From Dyadobacter sp. 50-39 (GTDB lineage Bacteria > Bacteroidota > Bacteroidia > Cytophagales > Spirosomataceae): a stretch of 64,000 nt of DNA. The position numbers and the translations under genes are program-made. The notes beneath the pieces were generated by a model that searched no databases, was not told the DNA's origin, and was given only the letters and a program-made list of their open reading frames with translations. Where the stretch lies: the NCBI GenBank assembly GCA_001898145.1, contig MKSR01000010.1, forward strand, positions 1-64,000, written 5' to 3'. The stretch's first letter is position 1; each line of letters opens with the position of its first letter. Below, piece after piece: positions 57,800-64,000 of this stretch.

Positions 57800-57826
57800 C
57801 GCCGGCACGAACTGCCGGCGTTTTTT
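57800..57826 (+). terminator. Rho-independent terminator of the deleted permease
   Basis: CGCCGGCA (57800-57807) and TGCCGGCG (57813-57820) form a perfect 8-bp stem with a 5-nt loop and six T residues after it. It remains in place 20 nt after the permease remnant. Confidence 0.9.
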
Positions 57827-57860
57827 ATGCCCGGCTCTTCGGATGTAATAGCGCATAAAC

Positions 57861-57888
57861 AAAAAAATGAGTACGCGAACCCGCGTAC
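57861..57888 (-). terminator. Terminator of the secreted-protein operon
   Basis: GTACGCG (57871-57877) and CGCGTAC (57882-57888) pair around a 4-nt loop. On the minus strand the stem is followed by a T-run (A run at 57861-57867). It lies about 150 nt after the stop of the minus-strand T9SS protein gene. Confidence 0.8.
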
Positions 57889-58037
57889 CCATTATGATTA
57901 CTCAACGCTTTATCCACAACTCTAACCCTTTACTAACCGCTCGTCACGAGCTGCTGGCTGGTTATCGAGCGGAGGTCTTATGAAATTGAATCGCATTAGC
58001 GGGCCTGGCTGCTGCCTCTGCTCCGCTCGCTGCAAAA

Positions 58038-59060
58038 TCAATGCACGATTAAAATCTTTCTGGAAAGAACGGAACCGTCCTTATGGGCAATTTGCAGTAC
58101 GTAAGCACCCGATGAGAATGAGCTTACGTCCAACACGTTCGAGGCCGTTTGTGCCTGCGAGGCAATTTTCTTCCCGCTTTTGTCAAACAGCGACAGCCCC
58201 GTTACACTGGCCCAATCGTGGTGGTCGATCACCAGTTCATCACTTACCGGGTTGGGGAACGTCGTGACCGACAGCATATGGGCCGCGTCGAAACCAAGCC
58301 TACGGATACGACTATACGCGAACGTTTCGTCGATATCCACCATTTTCAAGCGATAAAAGTTGTCGCCCGCCGCGGGATTCTCGTGGGTAAAACTGTAATG
58401 GCGCAAGGCCCTGCTTTCTCCATGGGACCTTACCTCACCCAGTTTCGCCCATTTCTTCGCGTCGGTGCTGTGCTGTACTTCAAAATAATCCGAATTTACC
58501 TCTTCGGAAGTGGACCACCTGAGCATACTCGCCTGGCCTTCGCGCACCGCTGCAAAAGAAACCAGGGTAACCGGTAACGGGGGCCTCACTTTCACACCAG
58601 TGGTGCTATTGTCGTTACCGGTCAGGTTTCCGGGGGTTTGCGGGCCCTGAAAGCCCAGCGTCGCGGTAACGACCTTGGTATCACTCTCGGTTTTTCCCTT
58701 CACGACCACATAAAACGAAAAGCATTCCGCATTGGGCAACGGAACCGTATTTAAAAGCATAATGGATTCCGCGTCTTGCGAAACGATTTTCCAATTGGTG
58801 AGGGGCGAGTTGTCCAGGTTGACAGCCCCGATAATCTCCACAATCGGACTCACGGAAATGAGCGGCCGGAGTTTGTTGGCCGGTGCTTCGAGCCCTTCAT
58901 TCGGGTCCACATTGCAGATGGTAACCAGTATGTTGCCGGGCAATCCTATCTCAACGGCGGCTGTATCGCGCAAAATATTGATATCCACGTCCTGCGCATT
59001 GGCATCCGGCACCCAAAAGCCCACTGTGAACACGGCACATGCTAGAAGAATTTTTTTCAT
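58038..59060 (-). CDS. Secreted protein with type IX sorting domain
   Basis: A 340-residue exported protein. It has a signal peptide ending ANAQ, a beta-sandwich region of unknown class (about 25-165), and a fibronectin-like segment common in Bacteroidota surface proteins (PVTLVSFAAVREGQASMLRW, then FEVQHSTDAKKW). The C-terminal T9SS type A sorting domain (about 262-340) shows FPNPVSDELVI, then VLDVSSFSSGAYVLQI. The protein should be secreted through the type IX system and anchored at the surface. It is the last gene of a three-gene minus-strand cluster, 26 bp after its neighbour. Confidence 0.88.
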   Translation of the reverse strand: MKKILLACAVFTVGFWVPDANAQDVDINILRDTAAVEIGLPGNILVTICNVDPNEGLEAPANKLRPLISVSPIVEIIGAVNLDNSPLTNWKIVSQDAESIMLLNTVPLPNAECFSFYVVVKGKTESDTKVVTATLGFQGPQTPGNLTGNDNSTTGVKVRPPLPVTLVSFAAVREGQASMLRWSTSEEVNSDYFEVQHSTDAKKWAKLGEVRSHGESRALRHYSFTHENPAAGDNFYRLKMVDIDETFAYSRIRRLGFDAAHMLSVTTFPNPVSDELVIDHHDWASVTGLSLFDKSGKKIASQAQTASNVLDVSSFSSGAYVLQIAHKDGSVLSRKILIVH

Positions 59061-59086
59061 ATAAAATTGAGTTTTGCTGATTAGAA

Positions 59087-60310
59087 CTAGAATGCGGAAA
59101 TGTTGGTCACGACGCTGTTATCATCATTTTTAATCTCCCCCCCGGATCCCGACACGATGGTGGCGGTGATGTTTTGGGTAGTACCGCCGCTGGTATTTCC
59201 GTTACGGGCTACATGAAAGCCGATCACGGCTTGTCCATTGGCCGCAATGTTGATCCCTTCCTTTGCCGTAACGGTGACGAAGCCTGAATTTTCGGAAAAG
59301 TCCCAGTTCCCATTCTCATTCGCGGTACCGCCAAAAACCTGGGAGACGCCGCTAGATGTAGGATAGGTAATGGTAAAGCCCGAGGGTTTCACGATCCTGA
59401 ACCTGATCCGGCCGGACGTGGCGGTGCCATTGACTTCGAAGATGTTAACCACGAAATCGCGCGACGCCCCCTTGACAAAGTTCAGGCTGTTGATATCCGT
59501 CGTCGGCGTGAGATTGGGGATCCCTGCGGAGGCAAGGGTGTAGGCCGAGTAGGTGTCGGGAACCAGCGTCGCATTCGTCGTGATGGAGCCGGAAGCCAGG
59601 GTACTTGCCCCGCCCAGCACAGAAGTCGGATTCACAGTCGAGGGAATGACCGACCATTCCGTTCCATTCCAGCCCACGATGCAAAGCTTGGTGAGGCTAT
59701 TACCCGTCATAACGGCGATATTGCTTTCTGCATCCCATGTAAGCGTAATGCTCGTCGGGTTGGGACCGTCGATATCCCAGTATTCCACATTGCTCACGTT
59801 CTCAATGTAACGGGCTTTGCTGGCCGTGTTGAATGGGGCCCCGCCGGGCAGCGGCGCATAATTCCGGCCTGTAAATACATCACTGGTAACGGCCACGCCG
59901 GGATTGGCAAAAAAGTAAGCACCCATCACATTATCATCGGTGGCGGCAAACTGCCCCACGTGCCCGTTATCGCCCACCGGGAAAACGAACCGGCCAGTCC
60001 CGTACTTCCGCACGTAGCCGTCGACGTGCCTTATATTGGTAGCACCCGAGACGGTAATGCCATCTCCCACAAAATTCACCACACCGAGGTTCCCCTGCGC
60101 ACGCTCGGTCAGGATCACGCCCGGCGGGACGCGCACACCTCCCGTGAGGAAGTTCAGATTACCGAAAAAGGTCATTTGGGCACCGCCGAAAACCGTTGTA
60201 TTGCCCAGACTGCCCTCCTGGGCCATGGCTTGACGCACACACAGGCAACACGTCATTATCAGCATCAACCGGACGCTACTGGTCAGAAAATGGAGTCGAA
60301 CATTTCTCAT
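59087..60310 (-). CDS. Exported repetitive beta-rich surface protein
   Basis: A 407-residue protein with a signal peptide (ending RQAMAQ) and a beta-rich body full of Gly, Thr, Asn and Val. The N-terminal part (GNTTVFGGAQMTFFGNLNF, then GTGRFVFPVGDNGHVGQF) resembles cell-surface proteins found with T9SS substrates in Bacteroidota. The C-terminal ~130 residues look like an Ig-like or DUF11-like domain similar in style to the middle part of its downstream neighbour. It has no sorting domain of its own, so it may be held at the surface by a partner. The function is unknown. Confidence 0.78.
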   Translation of the reverse strand: MRNVRLHFLTSSVRLMLIMTCCLCVRQAMAQEGSLGNTTVFGGAQMTFFGNLNFLTGGVRVPPGVILTERAQGNLGVVNFVGDGITVSGATNIRHVDGYVRKYGTGRFVFPVGDNGHVGQFAATDDNVMGAYFFANPGVAVTSDVFTGRNYAPLPGGAPFNTASKARYIENVSNVEYWDIDGPNPTSITLTWDAESNIAVMTGNSLTKLCIVGWNGTEWSVIPSTVNPTSVLGGASTLASGSITTNATLVPDTYSAYTLASAGIPNLTPTTDINSLNFVKGASRDFVVNIFEVNGTATSGRIRFRIVKPSGFTITYPTSSGVSQVFGGTANENGNWDFSENSGFVTVTAKEGINIAANGQAVIGFHVARNGNTSGGTTQNITATIVSGSGGEIKNDDNSVVTNISAF

Positions 60311-60330
60311 AATTCATCGAATATGTTGTC

Positions 60331-61086
60331 CTACTCAAACAGACCAATGGCAACGCCCTCCAAAAAGCCGCTCACGATTTTGTAATCCCGTCCCGGCACC
60401 GCCCTGGTGATGTCGATATACACCTGGTCGTTCGCTTCGAGGAGATAAAGCGTGGAGACGTTGTAAGAGTATTTTCCATTGACAAGCTCGGTTTCATTCA
60501 CAATTCCGCGGTAATCGCTGAACGTGCCGTCGGCACTGCGCCTCTTGACGCTCGCGGTGACCTGATGGCTGCCGGGTGTCGTGCCGTTTTTGATATCGAC
60601 CCTGATGCCCGCATTGAAAAGGTAATATCCCTTTTTGAGCGCCGTAAATACGCCGCTGGTAAAATTAAACCGATCGCCCGTGTTGAACCGGTTGCCTGCC
60701 GTTTCAGTTTTCAGGTCATAGCCCTCATAAACGTACGTGTTGCTCCCTGTCTGAACGTCTACCGCTACGTCGTTCCGCGCTCTGAACGCATATTCAACCT
60801 TTTGGTCCCTGATCGGGATATCCTTCCATTCGGCATTACCGCCCGCGTCGGAGGTCAGTACTTTCGCCGCGCCTTCCGTACCATCCTTGATGGTCACTTT
60901 TCCAGTCGTTTTGTGGACCGACACTTTTCTGCCGATGGTGGAAGCCTCCACTTCAAGGTTAGCATTTCCATCGATAGAAGTCGGGTTTGTCCCGATTTTG
61001 ACCTGCGCATAGCAGGTAGAGCCTAGCAGCAACCCACCGCAAGTCATGGCAGTGATCGCGGCAATCAACCGTAATTTTTGTTTCAT
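60331..61086 (-). CDS. Exported protein with C1q/TNF-like C-terminal domain
   Basis: A 251-residue protein starting at the ATG at 61086 (MKQKLRLIAA) with a signal peptide ending CYAQ. The N-terminal part has the style of Bacteroidota stalk or fibre proteins (NANLEVEASTIGRKVSVHK, then GTEGAAKVLTSDAGGNAEW). The C-terminal ~145 residues match a C1q/TNF jelly roll: TGDRFNFTSGVFTALKKGYYLFNAGI, then YLLEANDQVYIDI. C1q-like domains trimerise and bind ligands. It opens a cluster with two more surface proteins, 20 bp from the next gene, and may form a small surface appendage. Confidence 0.78.
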   Translation of the reverse strand: MKQKLRLIAAITAMTCGGLLLGSTCYAQVKIGTNPTSIDGNANLEVEASTIGRKVSVHKTTGKVTIKDGTEGAAKVLTSDAGGNAEWKDIPIRDQKVEYAFRARNDVAVDVQTGSNTYVYEGYDLKTETAGNRFNTGDRFNFTSGVFTALKKGYYLFNAGIRVDIKNGTTPGSHQVTASVKRRSADGTFSDYRGIVNETELVNGKYSYNVSTLYLLEANDQVYIDITRAVPGRDYKIVSGFLEGVAIGLFE

Positions 61087-61631
61087 ATGTGATTGGTTAG
61101 TTATTGGTAACGAGAAGGATTGAAGCATGTACAAGTGTTAAACAGGTAGCACAAAACAAGCCTGAAAACAGACCGCCATTCTGAGAAATTGTGTCAGATG
61201 AATGAATTTTGTGATTACCTGAGCAAAGCTTCCCGTTACCGGGTTGTAGGGGCAAAAAGGACTAAAACATTGCCATTGAGCACCTTTCAGAGCACTCATC
61301 CTTCCAATAACTCACCTTACATCAAAAACCGGGAATGTCAGCATGTATCACTAGCCGCCCGCAGCGGATCCGGCTAATTTGTGGGCAACAATTATCGCGT
61401 ACCGACGTCGTCTGCCGGCCGGCCGACTGCCCGGCTGGTTTACACGTCTCTACGGGTGCGATTTTAGTTAGGTTTGTAAAAGACAAGTAAATCCATCCCT
61501 CATGGGGGTGGATTTCTTTTTTGTTCATTCCATGATCGACATCGCGTATCTTTAAACCGAAGAACTGATTGTCAACCGAAAAGATCTCGTCAAGACAAAG
61601 TCCATCAACGGGCAATTAACCAAGATATCAA
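61087..61631. other. Intergenic region with orphan plus-strand terminator
   Basis: A 545-bp gap. No gene is supported. It holds the promoter region of the minus-strand surface cluster, a GC-rich palindromic patch near 61413-61430 (GCCGGCCGGC), a -7-like box TAGGTTTG (61469-61476), a strong terminator (61489-61522) with no plus-strand gene before it, and a likely tfoX promoter (TTG at 61521-61523, TATCTTTA at 61547-61554). Confidence 0.5.
61489..61522 (+). terminator. Orphan Rho-independent terminator
   Basis: AAATCCATCCC (61489-61499) and GGGGTGGATTT (61505-61515) form an 11-bp stem with one G:T pair and a 5-nt loop, followed by CTTTTTT. There is no plus-strand gene between the permease remnant at 57601 and this site. 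It may end a small RNA, be left from a lost gene, or act as a leader attenuator for the tfoX-like gene. Confidence 0.82.
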
Positions 61632-61982
61632 ATGGCTTACGACCTGAAACTGGCTGATCGCATCCGCGCGTACCTGGCCGACATCCCCGGCCTGGACATT
61701 GAAGAGAAGGAAATGTTCAAGGGGCTTACCTTTATGGTGAATGAAAAAATGTGCGTTTGCGTGAGCGGCGACGAAATGATGGTCCGTTTTGACCCCGCAT
61801 TGCATGATACCTTTGCCGAGCGGCAGGACTTTCGCCCGATGACCAGCGGCGGCAGGGTGTACACAGGATATGGCTATATCAGCCCCGATTACGTCCGCAG
61901 TGAAAAGGATTTCACTTTCTGGATGCAGCAGTGCCTCGATTTCAATCCCAGAGCGAAAGCCAGCGGAAAAAAGAAGAAATAA
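61632..61982 (+). CDS. TfoX N-terminal domain protein
   Basis: A 116-residue protein that is a stand-alone TfoX/Sxy N-terminal domain: EEKEMFKGLTFMVNEKMCVCV, DEMMVRFDP and GYGYISPDYVRSEKDFTFWM. A lysine-rich tail (KASGKKKK) follows. In Proteobacteria TfoX controls competence with a second domain. The single-domain form in Bacteroidota has no known role. It is monocistronic, with a promoter candidate 80 nt upstream. Confidence 0.88.
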   Translation: MAYDLKLADRIRAYLADIPGLDIEEKEMFKGLTFMVNEKMCVCVSGDEMMVRFDPALHDTFAERQDFRPMTSGGRVYTGYGYISPDYVRSEKDFTFWMQQCLDFNPRAKASGKKKK

Positions 61983-61985
61983 CAC

Positions 61986-62021
61986 AAGGGAGAAGATACC
62001 CTGGCGGATTGCTTCTCCCTT
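61986..62021 (+). terminator. Hairpin after the TfoX-N gene
   Basis: AAGGGAGAAG (61986-61995) and CTTCTCCCTT (62012-62021) form a perfect 10-bp stem with a 16-nt loop, 4 nt after the stop. No T-run follows, so it is a probable but not certain terminator. Confidence 0.5.
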
Positions 62022-62170
62022 CAATAACTTGGGCTGCAAAGCAGCTTCGTTACCTGCTACAACTGTACTTATCCCCGATCTTTCGATCGCAAAGCAATTT
62101 AGTTCGGTTCCCACCGGCATAAAATGTGCATATCAAGGCTTTTTTAGTAGAAATCCCGCCGATTAACCGG

Positions 62171-62623
62171 CTAAGAGCCAACAGCGCGCCTTGCCCGGAA
62201 ATTGGAGAAGTTGCTCCCGGAAAAATTCTTGAAAAATTTGGCCGGGTAGCCCGACACCCGCCGCACGACTTCCGACAGGTATCCGGGGCTGACAAATAAT
62301 TCAGAGGCGTATTCGGACACCCTTTTCCGTGACCAAAAGTTGTTTTCCAGGTTGGTCAGGAACGAAGAGACGATCACGGCTTCCCTTGAAATGGGCGGCG
62401 TCTGCCCTACCCGCAGGCATTCGATCAAGCAGGCGACCAGCACGAGCAGTAAGCCATTCAAAATATCATACTTCAATGCCTGACTGCCGGATGACTCGTC
62501 GAGCATGACCTGAAAAATTTCTTCCAGTTCAACCTGCTGTCCATGATCGGGAAGGCCGATGATCTGTTCGATGGTATTTCCTTTGGAGGTTACCGCCCCC
62601 GCCTGGGGCAAGTACGGGCAACA
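62171..62623 (-). pseudogene. AraC-family remnant with two deletions, abutting the GH92 stop
   Basis: The remnant is in the same frame as the GH92 gene and begins directly after its stop codon. It opens at a point equal to about residue 95 of the AraC gene at 26035 (YLPQAGAVTSKGNTIEQII against HLPQALDYTRPGTELEILN). It continues through the first helix-turn-helix (VSEYASELFVSPGYLSEVVRRVSGYPA) and jumps straight to KFFKNFSGSNFSNFRARR. About 35 residues, including the second recognition helix, are missing without a frameshift. The N-terminal sensor is gone too. It cannot be a working regulator. Confidence 0.85.
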
Positions 62624-64000
62624 TTAGGGCCGGCTTGCGGCGCTCACCCCGTAGGTCTTACCAGGTGTAGCACCCATGTAAAACACCAGCTTGCCGCCCT
62701 GCATCAAGTCCGTGTGACGAATGTAGGTGTAGGGATAAGGCTTGCCATTCAGTTCTACTTTCTGGATGTATTTGTTGTCCTTGCTGTTATCCTTCGATTC
62801 AATGGTAAATGTCTTGCCGTTTTCCAGCCGCAGCGTAGCCGAATCGAACAAAGGCGAACCGAAAACGTATTTCCCTTCCATCGGGTTGACGGAGTACATG
62901 CCCAATGCACTGAATGCATACCAGGCGCTCATCTGGCCAACATCCTCGTTGCCGCTCAGGCCGTTGGGTGTGGGTCTGTAAAATTTCTGCATTACCTCGC
63001 GTACCAGATCGGCTGTTTTCCAGGGTTCGCCCAGGTAGTTGTAGAGGTAGGTAATATGGTGGCTCGGCTCGTTTCCGTGCGCATACTGCCCTATCAGGCC
63101 CGAAATGTCCGGTGCAGTCCCCTCGCGGAGCTCCGAAGAAACCGTAAAAAGGCTATCCAACCGCGATTTGAAGGTTTTTTCACCGCCCAGCAGGCCTATC
63201 AGCCCACGCACATCCTGAGGCACAAGGAAGAGGTATTGCCATGCATTGCCCTCGGTGTAGTCGGAGGTTACGGGTACGGAAAAGAATGGATCGAACGGGC
63301 GGCGGAACTGGCCGTTTTCGAAGCGGCCGTTGAAAAAGGCCGTCTGCTTATCATAATACAACTGATAGAGCCGGCTTCTCTTCGTGAAATAGGCGGCGTC
63401 GGCTTTTTTGCCCAATGCGGCAGCCACTTTGGCAACACCCGCATCAGCGATGGCGTATTCCATAGCCCACGCTACGGATTCGTGCATTTTATCGGCCGGG
63501 ATGTAGCTGAGCTTGTTCAGGTACTGCAGGCCCATCGAATCGCGGGTGGCGGTGTGCTTCATGGCCTCGTACACACGCTCACGGTCTCCGGCGGGGATGA
63601 GCCCCTTCCCGAACGCATCCGCAAGGATAATGATGGCCGGGCTTCCCACCATGCAATCCGTTTCGCTGCCTACCAGCGGCCACACCGGCAAGCGCCCCTG
63701 CTGCTCGTGAATGGCCAGCATCGAGCCGGCAATATCCTTCACCAGGCTCGGTTTTACAATCGACATAAAAGGTCCCCAGCCCCTGTAAATGTCCCATAGC
63801 GACATGGTAGTGAGGTTTTTAAAAGGCGCATTTTTGTAAACCTGCTTGTCGGTACCGCGGTAGTCGTTGTTGGCGTCGTTGAAAAGCGTCGGACCGAGGA
63901 ACATGTGGTAAAGGGCCGTGTAAAAAAGCTCCTTATCCGTATTGTTGCGGGTTTCTACCTGGACGGCGCCCAGCGATTTTTCCCATACCTGGTCGGCTTT
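62624..64000 (-). CDS. GH92 alpha-mannosidase (partial, runs off the window)
   Basis: The C-terminal ~458 residues of a GH92 exo-alpha-mannosidase; the frame stays open to base 64000, so the N-terminus lies outside. The family landmarks are clear: GPTLFNDANNDYRG, GWGPFMSIVKP, YTEGNAWQYLFLVPQD, GNEPSHHITYLYNY and GNEDVGQMSAWYAFSALG. GH92 enzymes are calcium-dependent and release mannose from alpha-linked mannans or N-glycans in the periplasm. The end VSAASRP is short compared with the usual tail and is followed at once by an AraC remnant, so the last few residues may have been lost in the same deletion. Confidence 0.93.
   Translation of the reverse strand, partial: KADQVWEKSLGAVQVETRNNTDKELFYTALYHMFLGPTLFNDANNDYRGTDKQVYKNAPFKNLTTMSLWDIYRGWGPFMSIVKPSLVKDIAGSMLAIHEQQGRLPVWPLVGSETDCMVGSPAIIILADAFGKGLIPAGDRERVYEAMKHTATRDSMGLQYLNKLSYIPADKMHESVAWAMEYAIADAGVAKVAAALGKKADAAYFTKRSRLYQLYYDKQTAFFNGRFENGQFRRPFDPFFSVPVTSDYTEGNAWQYLFLVPQDVRGLIGLLGGEKTFKSRLDSLFTVSSELREGTAPDISGLIGQYAHGNEPSHHITYLYNYLGEPWKTADLVREVMQKFYRPTPNGLSGNEDVGQMSAWYAFSALGMYSVNPMEGKYVFGSPLFDSATLRLENGKTFTIESKDNSKDNKYIQKVELNGKPYPYTYIRHTDLMQGGKLVFYMGATPGKTYGVSAASRP

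Noticed and set aside
57601-57858. 85-residue intact small gene
   Set aside because: The first 39 residues are a permease N-terminus and the rest is out-of-frame sequence over a permease C-terminus and its terminator. It is a deletion scar, not a gene.
62543-63799. 418-codon plus-strand open frame opposite GH92
   Set aside because: The minus strand encodes unmistakable GH92 motifs. The antisense frame is a codon-bias shadow.

Overview
The window reads as ordinary chromosome of a member of the Bacteroidota, most likely a Cytophagales soil or plant associate of the Dyadobacter/Spirosoma kind (inference from gene content). The evidence is two SusC/SusD pairs, a one-protein hybrid two-component regulator (HTCS), FecR/ECF-sigma control, a type IX secretion sorting domain, and promoters with the Bacteroidota -7 box TAnnTTTG. 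I see no tRNA, rRNA, CRISPR array, insertion sequence or prophage. The right end cuts through a GH92 gene.

Layout. (1) 0.2-15 kb, minus strand: a polysaccharide utilisation locus running SusC, SusD, HTCS regulator, GH43 beta-xylosidase-type enzyme, tandem CE1-type esterase and sodium/sugar symporter. It looks built for an esterified xylan-type glycan. The promoters of susC and of the HTCS gene share one 21-bp-period direct repeat placed exactly 30 nt from the -7 box. (2) 15.5-25 kb, plus strand: two TPR/HisKA_2 sensor kinases, the second broken by a 1-nt frameshift, a sigma-54 activator response regulator, three alpha/beta hydrolases and an HD protein. (3) 25-30 kb: two adjacent AraC regulators, a Nudix-type regulator divergent from a type B carboxylesterase with a shared palindrome, and a YdeI-family protein. 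(4) 30-34 kb: a MacB/FtsX-type permease and an ABC-F protein.

(5) 34-44 kb, minus strand: ECF sigma, FecR, STN-containing SusC, SusD and two paralogous polysaccharide pyruvyl transferase-family proteins with Tat-type leaders. (6) 44-50 kb: an ABC/HlyD/TolC export operon with a degenerate ATPase, divergent from a TetR-ldhA pair; a perfect palindrome lies between them. (7) 50-56 kb: a LytS/LytTR pair, a VWA lipoprotein, a LuxR-type regulator lacking its phospho-acceptor, small proteins and an orphan LytTR regulator. (8) 56-64 kb: a decay zone holding a 5'-truncated PD40 gene, an amino-acid permease reduced to its two ends, and an AraC gene with two deletions abutting GH92. Among these sit an intact cluster of three secreted surface proteins and a TfoX-N protein.

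The main new observations are the matched HTCS operator/promoter architecture, the deletion scars, the exported pyruvyl transferase pair beside SusCD, and the export ABC protein whose nucleotide-binding motifs are altered throughout.
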